A stretch of 64,000 nt of DNA, taken from contig JAHFUZ010000006.1 of the NCBI GenBank assembly GCA_023264815.1, positions 1 to 64,000 of the forward strand, in the 5' to 3' direction. The stretch is from Arthrobacter sp. (lineage in GTDB: Bacteria > Actinomycetota > Actinomycetes > Actinomycetales > Micrococcaceae). The notes under the pieces were generated by a model, which had not been told where the DNA came from, ran no database searches, and worked only from the letters and a program-made list of their open reading frames with translations. Numbering within the stretch: position 1 is the stretch's first letter; the number at the start of each line of letters is the position of its first letter. This document shows, one piece after another, positions 44,407 through 53,460 of this stretch. The position numbers were made by a program, and so were the translations under genes.

Positions 44407-44928
44407 ATGAGCACCCCTTCCGGCGCGGCAGACGCGCCAATTTCCGCCGTCGAGAAGCGCCTGGCCGAACTGGGCCTGGCCCTCCCCGAGGTGGCCGCAC
44501 CCGTTGCCGCGTATGTCCCCGCAGTGATCTCCGGCAGCCATGTCTACACGTCAGGCCAGCTGCCGTTTATTAACGGCAAACTCGAAGCGACCGGCAAGGT
44601 GTCCACCGGCACCGAAGGCACCTCCGACGAGCCCACCGTGTCCCCGGAGGACGCCAAGGCCTACGCCGCCGTCTGCGCGGTCAACGCACTGGCGGCCGTG
44701 AAGAGCGTCATAGGTGACCTTGACCGCATCACGCGGATCGTCAAAGTGGTGGGCTTCGTCTCCTCGGATCCGTCGTTCACTGGCCAGCCGGGCGTTATCA
44801 ACGGTGCGTCCGAACTCCTGGGCCAGGTCTTCGGCGACGCCGGCCAGCACGCACGTTCCGCCGTCGGCGTTACAGTCCTTCCGCTGGATTCCCCGGTAGA
44901 GGTCGAACTGATCGCTGAATTCAGCTAG
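44407..44928 (+). CDS. RidA-family protein (reactive imine/enamine deaminase type)
   Basis: 173 residues: VEKRLAELGLALPEVAAPVA at the N terminus, SGSHVYTSGQLPFING, NALAAVKSVIGDLDRITRIV and FVSSDPSFTGQPGVINGASE, then RSAVGVTVLPLDSPVEVELI. This is the longer RidA subfamily. The catalytic Arg of classical RidA (near R105) is probably R155 in HARSAVGV. It would remove 2-aminoacrylate-type intermediates in the cytosol. Lies between DUF4177 and a Nudix gene in one run. Confidence 0.87.
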   Translation: MSTPSGAADAPISAVEKRLAELGLALPEVAAPVAAYVPAVISGSHVYTSGQLPFINGKLEATGKVSTGTEGTSDEPTVSPEDAKAYAAVCAVNALAAVKSVIGDLDRITRIVKVVGFVSSDPSFTGQPGVINGASELLGQVFGDAGQHARSAVGVTVLPLDSPVEVELIAEFS

Positions 44929-44944
44929 GAGCCGGTGCACCCAA

Positions 44945-45856
44945 TTGCCACAGCTCGCCCGACGCTTGTTTGCCCTCCCTCCGGAACTCGTTGGGGCGGC
45001 CCGTAGCTGGCTTGAACACGGCGAGCGGACCCCGCGTGCCGCCCGCCTGGCATCCTCCGTGGTGCTCCTGCGCGATTCGCCCACCGGCCTGGAGACGTGG
45101 CTGGGATACCGGCCCGGCTCCTCGCCGCTGGGTGTGCTCGCCTTCCCTGGAGGTTCTTTGGAGGCGTCCGACGACGACGCCGTGGGCTGGCTGGGCCCCT
45201 CACCCCAGCATTGGGCTGAGCAGCTGGGGACGGCCGACGTCGGGCTGGCGCGCCGGCACGTGGTGGGCGCCATCCGCGAACTGTTTGAGGAAACAGGTGT
45301 GCTCCTGGCCGGGCCGGACATGTCCACCACGGTGGAGGGCACCTCAAGCCACGAGTGGATGAAGATCCGGGTGGCCGTGGCCGACCAGGAGAAGACCTTC
45401 ACCGAACTGCTGGCCAAGCGTGGCCTGCTGCTGCGCACGGACCTGCTGAAACCCCTGGTCAACTGGCGCAGCCCCGACTTCGCGCACCGCCGCTTCGACA
45501 CGCGCTACTTCGCCGCCACGGTGCCGCCGAACCAACAGCCCAGCCTGCTGGAAAGCAAGGGTGTCTGGGGCCGCTGGGTGTGCGCCACCAAGGTCATCGC
45601 TGAAAGGGCCACCACCGCCCTGGGCGACGAGGTGGGCCAGGAGAACACCGTGGGGCTCACCCTTAGCCAGCTCCTGGTGCCGGGTTCGGAGATCATGCTG
45701 GAGAAGATGGCCGCAGCGAACGGCTGCATCGCCTACCTCAGCTACAAACGCAAGCCCCACGTCTACCAGGCGCGACTGGTCGAGGAAGAGGGCAAGCTCA
45801 TGCTCGAAGTCGAGGCCGCCAACGCCGTAGCCGGAGACCCCCAGCGCGACCGCTGA
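44945..45856 (+). CDS. Nudix hydrolase
   Basis: 303 residues. Nudix fold with an insertion: SVVLLRDSPTGLETWLGYRP, GVLAFPGGSLEASDDD and the helix VVGAIRELFEETGVLLAG, in which REL-EE-TG is the metal site. An insertion of about 30 residues separates the GG strand from the helix. The C-terminal half (about 150-300) has no recognised motif. TTG start with AGGAG 13 bases upstream, a long spacing. Follows RidA by 16 bases. Substrate unknown; diphosphate-containing nucleotides or coenzymes are usual. A palindromic repeat begins 4 bases after the stop. Confidence 0.82.
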   Translation: MPQLARRLFALPPELVGAARSWLEHGERTPRAARLASSVVLLRDSPTGLETWLGYRPGSSPLGVLAFPGGSLEASDDDAVGWLGPSPQHWAEQLGTADVGLARRHVVGAIRELFEETGVLLAGPDMSTTVEGTSSHEWMKIRVAVADQEKTFTELLAKRGLLLRTDLLKPLVNWRSPDFAHRRFDTRYFAATVPPNQQPSLLESKGVWGRWVCATKVIAERATTALGDEVGQENTVGLTLSQLLVPGSEIMLEKMAAANGCIAYLSYKRKPHVYQARLVEEEGKLMLEVEAANAVAGDPQRDR

Positions 45857-45860
45857 CCCA

Positions 45861-46017
45861 CCCACCCCGACGCTCTCTCACTTGATGTGGCTTCTTGGCC
45901 GACGCTCTCTCACTTGATGCGGGTTTCTGGACGACGCTCTATCACTCTCTTGAGGAAAGTGATAGAGCGTCTGTCGTTTTTGCGCATTAAATGATAGAGC
46001 GTTTCCGGTGGGGGACG
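45861..46017. repeat. Modular palindromic repeat, element B
   Basis: Two direct copies of GACGCTCTCTCACTTGATG (45869, 45901), then a dyad from 45933 to 45971 with arms GACGCTCTATCACTCTC and GGAAAGTGATAGAGCGTC, then an inverted, diverged copy (45982-46002). It is edged by CCCACCC on the left and GGTGGGGGACG on the right. Same module family as element A. The left edge starts 4 bases after the Nudix stop codon. Confidence 0.85.
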
Positions 46018-46023
46018 CGAAAA

Positions 46024-46099
46024 GGCCCAAGGTCCGGCATCCGGAAGCGTGCGTCAGAGAGACGAAGGAGCAGCACGCGCACGATGCCGGCCTCGGGCC
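46024..46099 (-). terminator. Long hairpin terminator of the CRP-family gene
   Basis: GGCCC-AAGG-CCGGCATC (46024-46041) pairs with 46083-46099 with two mismatches and a large loop. On the minus strand a short TTTT run follows. It lies 14 bases after the regulator's stop codon. Confidence 0.6.
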
Positions 46100-46113
46100 G
46101 GACGTAACTGGGG

Positions 46114-46791
46114 CTAGCGGGAGCGCTGGCGGAGGCGCTGCATGTCCAGGATCACCACGGCGCGGGCTTCGAGGCGGAGCCAGCCGCGCTGGACGAATTC
46201 GGCCAGGGCCTTGTTGACAGTCTCGCGGGACGCGCCCACCAGCTGGGCGAGTTCTTCCTGCGTGAGCTCGTGGGCCACCAGGACGCCGTCGGTGGCCGGG
46301 CGGCCGAAGCGGTCAGCCAGGTCCAGGAGCGCCTTGGCCACGCGGCCGGGTACGTCGGAGAAGACGAGGTCGGACAGCGAGTCGTTGGTGCGGCGCAGGC
46401 GGCGGGCCAGGGCCTGCAGCAGCTGGGCCGAAACTTCGGGGCGGGTCCGCAGGAGGCCGTTGAGGCTCTCGTTTTTCAGGCCTGCCAGGCGGGTTTCGGA
46501 CACCGCTGTCGCGGTGGCCGTGCGGGGGCTGGGGTCGAAGAGTGCCATTTCGCCAAACAGCTCGCCGGGGCCCAGGATGGCCAGCAGGGATTCACGGCCG
46601 TCAGGGGACGTGCGGCCCAGCTTCACCTTGCCGGAGACGATGAAGTACAGCTGGTCACCCTGATCGCCTTCACGGAACACCGATGCGCCGCGGGACAGAT
46701 CCACCTCGGTCAGCTCATCCGTCAGCAGCCGGAATGCTTCGTCGTCAAGCGTTGCGAAAAGTGGTGCTCGGCGCAGTACCTCGATGTCCAT
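46114..46791 (-). CDS. glxR: CRP/FNR-family regulator, GlxR type
   Basis: 225 residues, the length of GlxR-type regulators. Cyclic-nucleotide domain (about 10-120) with the phosphate-binding cassette LFGEMALFDPSPRTATATA, followed by the C helix. DNA-binding winged helix near the C terminus (ELTQEELAQLVGASRETVNK, then ALAEFVQRGW). It should bind cAMP and act at TGTGA-N6-TCACA sites in carbon metabolism, such as those found upstream of three carbon-use loci in this window. GGGAGA lies about 6 bases before ATG 46791; a longer ORF upstream has no binding site. Confidence 0.9.
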   Translation of the reverse strand: MDIEVLRRAPLFATLDDEAFRLLTDELTEVDLSRGASVFREGDQGDQLYFIVSGKVKLGRTSPDGRESLLAILGPGELFGEMALFDPSPRTATATAVSETRLAGLKNESLNGLLRTRPEVSAQLLQALARRLRRTNDSLSDLVFSDVPGRVAKALLDLADRFGRPATDGVLVAHELTQEELAQLVGASRETVNKALAEFVQRGWLRLEARAVVILDMQRLRQRSR

Positions 46792-47043
46792 GTAATCTCC
46801 CAAATAAAAGTGTCGGCTATGGCGCTTTTGCCATTGTTTCAGAATTTTCAACGTTCTGTGACGTACTTGGCAGCGGAAACGCCGCGAAAGGGGTTTCTGC
46901 AGGCCGCCGGGCTGCCATGGCTGCCCCCGGGAGCGGCCGTTCCGGTGGTATGGCTCCCCCGAACTGTCGCGCCGTTGCGCTCCGCAGAAGAATGTCAGCT
47001 GACGCCACTAGAATTGGGTCACAACCGTATTAGAGGAGCGTCA

Positions 47044-48228
47044 GTGTTTGGCTTGACCGTTTTGGACCTGGTGCTGATCCTTGCCCTCCTGTCATACCTG
47101 ATCTACGGTCTGCGCAATGGCTTCCTGGTAACGCTGGGGGGAATCGCCGGGTTCGCCGCCGGTGCCGTGGCTGCCTTCTTTGCCGTCCCGCTGGTGAGCG
47201 AAATAGTGCAGGACTCCGGCTGGAGGCTGACCGCCATCGTGGCCGCCGCCGTCGTACTTATGGCCATGGGGCATGGCCTCGGGACCATGATCGGGCGGCA
47301 AATCCGCGGCGCTGTGCGGATTAGGCCGCTGCGGGCGGTGGACCGTCTGGTTGGCGGCGCCGTCAACGTGGTGGTGTCAGCGCTGGTGATGTCCATGCTG
47401 GCCTTCAGCATCAGCTCGCTGGGTGTTCCCTTCGTGTCCCAGCAGCTGGCCGAGTCCAAGGTGATCCGGTACATCGACGGACTGACGCCTGTCCCCGTGA
47501 AGGCAACCCTGGCACAACTGCGGTCAACGGTGATCGGCAACGGCATCCCCACGCTGATCGAGGGCCTGGGCCAGGGTCCGCAGGTGGCCGTGCCCGATGC
47601 CAGTACGGACACACCTGCCCTGAACCGGGCTGCCCAGTCGGTGCTGAAAATCGCCGGAACGGCCTATCAATGCGGCCAGAACCAGACAGGCACCGGCTTC
47701 GTGGTGTCCCCGGGGCGGGTTGTGACCAACGCCCATGTGGTGGCGGGCGTGTCGCAGCCCGTGGTGGAGGTTCCCAACGGCGGGGCCATGCCAGGGCGCG
47801 TGGTCTACTTCGACACCCGGCATGACCTCGCGGTGCTGGCCGTGGACGGATTGCCGTCTCAACCGCTGGAACTGACCGCCGACCTTTCCAGTGGCAGCCA
47901 GGCCGCTTTCGCCGGCTACCCCCACGGCGGTCCGTTCAAGTCCAGCCCTGCCACCGTCCAGGACATCGCCTCGGTCCTGGTGCCGGACATCTACGGCGAG
48001 AACCCGGCCCCGAACGAGATTTACCGCCTGGCCGGGAATGTCCAGCCCGGCAACTCCGGCGGACCGCTGTTGACCATGGACGGCATGGTGGCCGGCGTTA
48101 TCTTTGCGAAGGCGACGTCCGGCTCCGAAATGGGCTTCGCCATCACCATGGATGACGTCTACCCCGTGGCGTCACAGGCCGCCGGCCTCAGCGCACCCGT
48201 ATCCTCCGGACAGTGCATCCAGAAGTAG
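47044..48228 (+). CDS. MarP-like membrane serine protease (CvpA + trypsin-like domains)
   Basis: 394 residues. Four membrane segments in a CvpA-like domain (about 1-125), then a periplasmic chymotrypsin-fold protease with triad H231 (TNAHVVAG), D261 (RHDLAVLAV) and S338 (GNSGGPL). Two cysteines, C210 and C391, are at positions equivalent to the disulfide of mycobacterial MarP, which is needed for acid resistance. GTG start with GAGGAG upstream. It is divergent from the CRP gene with about 250 bases between. Role in acid or envelope stress is inferred from MarP. Confidence 0.88.
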   Translation: MFGLTVLDLVLILALLSYLIYGLRNGFLVTLGGIAGFAAGAVAAFFAVPLVSEIVQDSGWRLTAIVAAAVVLMAMGHGLGTMIGRQIRGAVRIRPLRAVDRLVGGAVNVVVSALVMSMLAFSISSLGVPFVSQQLAESKVIRYIDGLTPVPVKATLAQLRSTVIGNGIPTLIEGLGQGPQVAVPDASTDTPALNRAAQSVLKIAGTAYQCGQNQTGTGFVVSPGRVVTNAHVVAGVSQPVVEVPNGGAMPGRVVYFDTRHDLAVLAVDGLPSQPLELTADLSSGSQAAFAGYPHGGPFKSSPATVQDIASVLVPDIYGENPAPNEIYRLAGNVQPGNSGGPLLTMDGMVAGVIFAKATSGSEMGFAITMDDVYPVASQAAGLSAPVSSGQCIQK

Positions 48229-48251
48229 CGGAGCCGCAACCTGGCGCCGGT

Positions 48252-48710
48252 CTAGAGGGCTTCGGCCAAGTAATCGATCGCGAGCTTGTAGCCGAACACA
48301 CCCGCGCCCACAATGACGGCGGCGCACACCGGTGACAGGTATGAATGATGCCGGAATTCCTCGCGCTGGTGCACGTTGGTGATGTGGACCTCGACGGCGG
48401 GAAGCTGCACGGCTGAGAGGGCGTCGCGCAGTGCGACGGAGGTGTGGGTGAAGGCACCGGCGTTCAGGACAATGCCGACGGCGCTGGTGCGGGCCGCGTG
48501 GATGACGTCCAGCAGCACGCCCTCATGGTTGGACTGGACGCATTCAACGGTGAATCCGTGGGCTTCGGCGGCGGTGGCGGCCAGCCGTTCGACGTCGGCA
48601 AGGGTTGAAGTGCCGTACTTTTCCGGTTCGCGGGTCCCCAGCAGGTTGAGGTTAGGGCCGTTGATCACCAGGATGGTGCCGCGGCTCGCTGCGGTGGTGG
48701 CTTCAGTCAT
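48252..48710 (-). CDS. aroQ: Type II 3-dehydroquinate dehydratase
   Basis: 152 residues, usual length. [20 protein letters not shown] (catalytic Arg and Tyr in the lid), [31 protein letters not shown] and [20 protein letters not shown] with the catalytic His. Third step of the shikimate pathway, in the cytosol. It stands alone, separated from the next gene on its strand by the third palindromic repeat. Confidence 0.93.
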   Translation of the reverse strand: MTEATTAASRGTILVINGPNLNLLGTREPEKYGTSTLADVERLAATAAEAHGFTVECVQSNHEGVLLDVIHAARTSAVGIVLNAGAFTHTSVALRDALSAVQLPAVEVHITNVHQREEFRHHSYLSPVCAAVIVGAGVFGYKLAIDYLAEAL

Positions 48711-48767
48711 GCCTGCAAATCTATCGGTTGGCGCGGTGCGCCGCCCAGTCTTACGTTCCCGGATCCG

Positions 48768-48838
48768 ATCGAATGCTGAGTACTTGTCGTTTTGAGGCGT
48801 GAAAACGACGAGTACTCAGCAATCGATGGTGGGGGACC
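48768..48838. repeat. Palindromic repeat with a different core, element C
   Basis: Arms GCTGAGTACTTGTCGTTTT (48775-48793) and AAAACGACGAGTACTCAGC (48802-48820) form a 19-bp stem with one T-G pair and loop GAGGCGTG. The stem extends as TCGA/TCGAT-type pairs to 48768 and 48827. It ends in GGTGGGGGACC, the same edge as element B, and this edge runs into the stop codon of the alpha-galactosidase gene. The core is unrelated to elements A and B. Confidence 0.85.
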
Positions 48839-51036
48839 TAGAGCGCCGTGAACCTGAGTACGATGGCGTGTTCCGGGTTGAGGATGGGCATCGGCAGGCC
48901 CACCTCGGCCAGGAACCGGCCGTTGGCCTGGGCGCCGTCCGCCAGCCAGGCCGGCGGACGGACCTGCGTGAACGTGTGGGCGTAGTCGGCGTCACCGGGC
49001 GTCGGGAAGATGGCCTCCACGTGGTAGGCGCGGTCCGGGTCCAGGCCCGGGATGGTGATCCGGCCGGTCTGTTCCGCGAACGAGGTGCCCGTGCTGACCA
49101 GGGCGAACAGCGCCGCCGTCGAGCCCGCCTCGGGTGAATCAGCGGCCACCACGCCGTGCAGCATCAGGGAACCGTCGGCGAGGTCGGCGCGGACCATGCG
49201 CCCCGAATGGATCAGGCCGCGGTGCTCCTTGTAGAGCGTGATGAAGCGTTTGAGTTCCTCACGCTCGGCGCCCTGGACCCCGCGGACATCCCACTCCATG
49301 CCGAAGTGCCCGAACAATGCCGTGATGGCTCGGAAGGACAGATCGTGCGTGCGGGCCGTGGTGTGCGAGGTGGTGGGTCCCACGTGGCCGCCCACCAGTT
49401 CCGGCGGGACCACCAGCCCGGTCCAGCGCTGGATGCTCTGCCGTTCCAGGGCATCGTTGCAGTCTGAGGCCCAGATGCGGTCTGTCCGCTCCAGGATCCC
49501 CAGGTCCACCCGCGCGCCGCCGGAGGAGCAACTTTCAATCTCGACGCCGGGGTGTGCCTTCTTGAGCGCGTCGAACAGCCGGTACGCGGCCAGGGTCTGT
49601 TCATGGACCGAGGAGCGTCCGGCGTGGCCGTGCTCAAGCAGGTCCCGGTTCTGGTCCCACTTGAGGTAGCTGATGTTGTTTTCGCGCAGCAGGGCATCCA
49701 CCCGGTCATAGATGTACTGCCACGCGTCCGGGTTCACAAGGTCGATCACGTGCTGGTTCCGCCATTCAAGCGGCAGGCGGCCGCCGTCCTTGTAGCTCTG
49801 GACGGACGGACCAACAATCCACTCGGGGTGCGCGCGGACAATATCGGAGTCCAGGTTGACCATTTCCGGTTCCACCCAAAGCCCGAATTCCATCCCGCGG
49901 GAGGTCACGGCATCCACAAGGGGCGTGAGTCCTTCCGGCCAGAGGGATTCGTCCACGTACCAGTCACCCAGGCCCGCGTGGTCGTCGCGGCGGCCGCGGA
50001 ACCACCCGTCGTCGAGCACGAAGCGCTCCACGCCCAGCTCAGCGGCGGAATCAGCCAGCTCGATCAGCGTGGACAGGTTGTGGTCGAAGTAGACCGCTTC
50101 CCAGGTGTTGAGCACCACCGGGCGGGGCTTGCCCGGGGCCGGCGTGCCGGCAGCAGAAGCGGCAGGCAGCACGTGGTGCGGGCGGGACCGGAACCAGCTG
50201 TAGAACGCCTCGCTGATCCCGTCCAGGCCGCGGTCCGAGTAGGCCGCGAACAGGGCGGGGGTGGTGTAGCTGCCGCCCGGCTGAAGGATAACTTCGGCCG
50301 GTCCCAGGAGCTCCGAGCCGCCGATCATGGTGCGGCCATCGCCGATGCTGTCCGCAAACTGTTCGTGGTTGCCGCTCCAGGCCAGGTGCGTGGCCCACAC
50401 CTTGCCGTGGCGGTTGCCGAACCCGGCGGTGCCCGCGGCGAAAAGCAAGGAGGAGTCGTGTCCGGTGCGGCCGTGCCGTCCGGTGCGGACCCAGGTGCCC
50501 TGCTGCAGGGCGCGGCGCTGCGGGTGGCGTTCGCGGCACCAGCGGCCGGTCAGGTCCAGGAGTTCGACGGCGTCAGGCGCCACCGGGAGGACGGTCGCCA
50601 GTTCGTCGAGCTGGTAAGGAGTGGTGCCGTCGTTCGTGACGGTGTGCCGCAGCTCCAGCAGGCCGCCGTCGTGCAGGGAAAGGGAGGATTCCACCGTGAG
50701 GCCGGCGTCAGGGTCCGACTGGACAATGGTGGCAGAACCGCCGTCGACGCTGGCCGTCACAACGCGGAGGCGGGGCGAGAAATCAAGTCCGGAGACGCCG
50801 TCGGCCGTCCTGGAACCGCGCAGGGCGGCCCTGCCGCGCCATGACGACGAAGCCTGCGGCAGGAGGCCCGCGGGCACGGTGGCGTCGACGGCGGAATGGG
50901 GGATCGGGTCGCCGAGGATGGCGAGATCCGGCAGGGTGCTGCCCAGGTCCGCGCCCCAGTGGATGACCTCGGCCTCCCCGCTGTCGAAGCTCATCACCAG
51001 GCTGGTGCCGGCGGAACGGAGGTGGAGGGGGTCCAT
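48838..51036 (-). CDS. Family GH36 alpha-galactosidase
   Basis: 732 residues, the usual length for cytosolic bacterial GH36. N-terminal beta-sandwich (about 1-310), then the barrel with nucleophile D461 (ISYLKWDQNRDL) and acid/base D525 (IWASDCNDALER), plus FVLDDGWFRGRRDDHAGLGD and SCSSGGARVDLG as typical substrate-site segments. It removes alpha-1,6-galactose from melibiose, raffinose and similar sugars. AAGGAC seven bases before ATG 51036. It lies downstream of an ABC importer on the same strand but after a terminator, so it may have its own promoter or read-through expression. Confidence 0.92.
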   Translation of the reverse strand: MDPLHLRSAGTSLVMSFDSGEAEVIHWGADLGSTLPDLAILGDPIPHSAVDATVPAGLLPQASSSWRGRAALRGSRTADGVSGLDFSPRLRVVTASVDGGSATIVQSDPDAGLTVESSLSLHDGGLLELRHTVTNDGTTPYQLDELATVLPVAPDAVELLDLTGRWCRERHPQRRALQQGTWVRTGRHGRTGHDSSLLFAAGTAGFGNRHGKVWATHLAWSGNHEQFADSIGDGRTMIGGSELLGPAEVILQPGGSYTTPALFAAYSDRGLDGISEAFYSWFRSRPHHVLPAASAAGTPAPGKPRPVVLNTWEAVYFDHNLSTLIELADSAAELGVERFVLDDGWFRGRRDDHAGLGDWYVDESLWPEGLTPLVDAVTSRGMEFGLWVEPEMVNLDSDIVRAHPEWIVGPSVQSYKDGGRLPLEWRNQHVIDLVNPDAWQYIYDRVDALLRENNISYLKWDQNRDLLEHGHAGRSSVHEQTLAAYRLFDALKKAHPGVEIESCSSGGARVDLGILERTDRIWASDCNDALERQSIQRWTGLVVPPELVGGHVGPTTSHTTARTHDLSFRAITALFGHFGMEWDVRGVQGAEREELKRFITLYKEHRGLIHSGRMVRADLADGSLMLHGVVAADSPEAGSTAALFALVSTGTSFAEQTGRITIPGLDPDRAYHVEAIFPTPGDADYAHTFTQVRPPAWLADGAQANGRFLAEVGLPMPILNPEHAIVLRFTAL

Positions 51037-51092
51037 GAATGCTGTCCTTCTATGGGTAGGGAGTGCGGGGGAGTAGGAAAAAACGAGGCTGG

Positions 51093-51120
51093 GCGCCGCG
51101 GGAACCAATTCCCGCGGCGC
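51093..51120 (-). terminator. Hairpin terminator after the alpha-galactoside binding-protein gene
   Basis: Perfect 12-bp stem (GCGCCGCGGGAA at 51093-51104 with 51109-51120) and 4-nt loop. On the minus strand a TTTTTT run follows about nine bases later. It separates the importer genes from the galactosidase gene. Confidence 0.7.
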
Positions 51121-51141
51121 GCAGCCGGCGAGGCCGGTGGC

Positions 51142-52479
51142 CTACTTGAAGAGTGCGTTGACCTGCTCGTTCATCTGGGTCAGGGAGCTGGCCGGTGCCT
51201 TGCCCGAGACCACCGCGTCCATGGCGGGCTCCATGATGCCCTTGACCTTGGCCGTGTTGTCCGTGATGGGGTACAGGAACGTGGTCTTGTTCTTGACGTG
51301 CTCGGTGAAGGCCGTGACGTCCACACCCTTGGCGGCGAAGGCCGCGGCAGCCTTGTCGGAGGAGGTCTTCAGGGCCGGGAAGACCACGGCCTTGGCGGCA
51401 ACAACGTCCTGGCAGTCAGCCGAGGCCAGGTATTCCACCCACTTGATGGAGGCGTCCTTCTTCTTGGTCCCGGCCCAGATGGAATCCGCCAGGCCGTTGA
51501 ACATGGAGGCACGCTTGCCTTCGGGGCCCACGGGCGTGGGCGCGATTCCCACCTCGACGCCCTGGTAGCCCGTGTACTGGCCGGTCATCCAGGAGCCGTG
51601 GGCGTTGATGGCGGACTTGCCGGCCGCGAAGGTGTCCGCCATGCTCGCGCCAACTGTCGTTTCCAGCTTGGGCATGTAGCCCTTGGTGACCAGTCCGGCG
51701 AACCAGTCGATGGAGGACTGGAATTTGGCATCGTCATAGTTGTAGTGGGTGCCCCACGGGTTCTTGTCCGTGTGGGACCATCCGGTGGTGTTGGTCAGGT
51801 AGCTCCACTCGGTCTGGCCCGAGGAGTCACCGCCGCCGTTCAGGCCCAGGCCGTAGACCGCCACGTTGTTCTTGTCGAAGCCGGCCTCGTCACCGCGCTT
51901 GCCGGCCTTGTCCACCGTCAGGTGGGCAATGACCTTCTCGTACGAACCGCCGTCCTCGGGGTTCCAGGTGAGGTTCTTCATCTGGTCTTCGGAGATGCCA
52001 GCGCTGGCCAGCATGGCCTTGTTGTAGAAGAGGCCGATGGTGTCCCAGTCCTTGGGCAGGCCGTAGCGCTTGCCGTCCTGGCCCACCCAGAGATCGGCGA
52101 GGCCTTCGTTGTAGGCGGTCAGGTCGATGTTGTCCTTCTGGACGGCGTCGTCGATAGGCAGCAGCTGCTTGTTTTCTGCGAGTTCGCCGTAGCGTCCCAG
52201 GTGGTTGGTGAACACGTCCGGTGCGGTGCCGCCAACAAAGCCGTTGGTGAGGGTGCTCCAGTAGTCGTCCCAGCCGCGCTGGGTGATCTTGACCTTGATG
52301 TCCGGGTTGGCCTTGGTGAAGTCGTCAGCGCACTGCTGGTAGGCGGGGAGCTGGTTGGCGTCCCAGAGCCAGTAGTTGATCTCGCCCTTGGCCGATTCTG
52401 CGGAGGATCCTGAACCGCAGGCGGAGAGGGAGAGTGCCACAGCAGCGGCGACGGCGACGGCGCCGAGGGTTTTCTTCAT
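51142..52479 (-). CDS. ABC importer solute-binding lipoprotein (probable alpha-galactosides)
   Basis: 445 residues. Lipobox LSAC with acylated C21 (ALSLSACGSGSSAES). Family 1 binding protein: EINYWLWDANQLPAYQQCAD, GTAPDVFTNHLGRYGELAEN, YGLPKDWDTIGLFYNKAML and FAAGKSAINAHGSWMTGQY. It binds sugar outside the membrane for the two permeases upstream. Ligand inferred from the adjoining GH36 gene and LacI regulator: raffinose/melibiose-type alpha-galactosides. It is last of the three transport genes, an order opposite to the galactonate importer in this window. Confidence 0.88.
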   Translation of the reverse strand: MKKTLGAVAVAAAVALSLSACGSGSSAESAKGEINYWLWDANQLPAYQQCADDFTKANPDIKVKITQRGWDDYWSTLTNGFVGGTAPDVFTNHLGRYGELAENKQLLPIDDAVQKDNIDLTAYNEGLADLWVGQDGKRYGLPKDWDTIGLFYNKAMLASAGISEDQMKNLTWNPEDGGSYEKVIAHLTVDKAGKRGDEAGFDKNNVAVYGLGLNGGGDSSGQTEWSYLTNTTGWSHTDKNPWGTHYNYDDAKFQSSIDWFAGLVTKGYMPKLETTVGASMADTFAAGKSAINAHGSWMTGQYTGYQGVEVGIAPTPVGPEGKRASMFNGLADSIWAGTKKKDASIKWVEYLASADCQDVVAAKAVVFPALKTSSDKAAAAFAAKGVDVTAFTEHVKNKTTFLYPITDNTAKVKGIMEPAMDAVVSGKAPASSLTQMNEQVNALFK

Positions 52480-52523
52480 GGTTTTGTTTCCGTTCGGGGA
52501 GTGGGGAAATGGGCGGGGGATGG

Positions 52524-53450
52524 TTATTTGATGCCGGAGAAGCCGATGGAGTTGACGATCTTCTTGCCAAACGCGGCGAAGAGGATGAGGACTGGCAGGG
52601 CGGAGACGAGGGTGGCTGTCATGAGGCCGGACCAGTCGGGGGAGCCCTGCGGGGACTGGGATTTGAAGACGCCGAGGCCCACCTGCAGGACCCGAACGTC
52701 GTCCTGGGAGCCCACCAGCAAGGGCCAGAAATACTCGTTCCACTGGCCGATGAAGGTGAGCAGCGCCAGGGTGGCGAGCGGGGCGGCGGCGTTGGGGAGC
52801 ACAATCTGGAAGAAGATGCGCAGGTGCTTGGCGCCGTCGAGCATTGCCGCTTCTTCAACCTCGCGGGACATGTTCAGGAAGAACTGGCGGAGGAAGAAGA
52901 TGGCGAACGGGGTCATAAAGAGATAGGGGAGGACCATGCCGAGCATGGTGTTGAGCAGGTCCAGGTTCTTGATCAGCAGGAAGTTCGGCAGCGCGGTGAA
53001 GATGGGCGGAACCAGCATGGTGCCCAGGAACAGGCTGAAGACGGCGTTGCGGCCCTTCCAGCGCAGCCGGGCGAAGGCGTAGGCGGCCATGGCGCTGAAG
53101 AACACGGCACCGGCGGTGGTGATGGAGGAGAAGATGACGGAGTTCCGCAGATACAGCCAGAAGTCGATCGCTGCCCCGGATCCGCCTTCTGCGATGGCGT
53201 CCGCCGGGCTCTGCAGCCCGAACACCCGCAGGAAGGCGCCCCAGGTGAAGTCGGCCGGCAGTAGGCTGGCTGACTGGGCGGCCAGGGAGCTGTTGGTGGA
53301 CAGTGCCGTGCGCAGGATCCAGAGGAACGGCAGCACGGAGACGGCGATGGCCAGGACCAGGAGGGCCCAGGCACCGGCGGTGCGGGGGTTGAACGGGCGA
53401 CGGCGGCGGGCCGGGGCAGGCGCGGGGGTGCGGCCGATGGTGGTGGTCAT
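52524..53450 (-). CDS. ABC sugar permease (MalG-like)
   Basis: 308 residues, six membrane segments. EAA loop: SREVEEAAMLDGAKHLRIFF. The N terminus is basic (APAPARRRRPFNPRTAGAWA). The C-terminal end GKKIVNSIGFSGIK is typical of MalG-type subunits. It follows the partner permease by ten bases. With its partner it forms the membrane channel; no ATPase gene in the locus, so a shared MsiK-type ATPase is inferred. Confidence 0.9.
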   Translation of the reverse strand: MTTTIGRTPAPAPARRRRPFNPRTAGAWALLVLAIAVSVLPFLWILRTALSTNSSLAAQSASLLPADFTWGAFLRVFGLQSPADAIAEGGSGAAIDFWLYLRNSVIFSSITTAGAVFFSAMAAYAFARLRWKGRNAVFSLFLGTMLVPPIFTALPNFLLIKNLDLLNTMLGMVLPYLFMTPFAIFFLRQFFLNMSREVEEAAMLDGAKHLRIFFQIVLPNAAAPLATLALLTFIGQWNEYFWPLLVGSQDDVRVLQVGLGVFKSQSPQGSPDWSGLMTATLVSALPVLILFAAFGKKIVNSIGFSGIK

Positions 53451-53460
53451 GCGGGACTCC

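Noticed and set aside
46840..46875. CRP site autoregulating the CRP gene
   Set aside because: Only one half (TGTGA) is good; the other half (TGGCA) has two mismatches.
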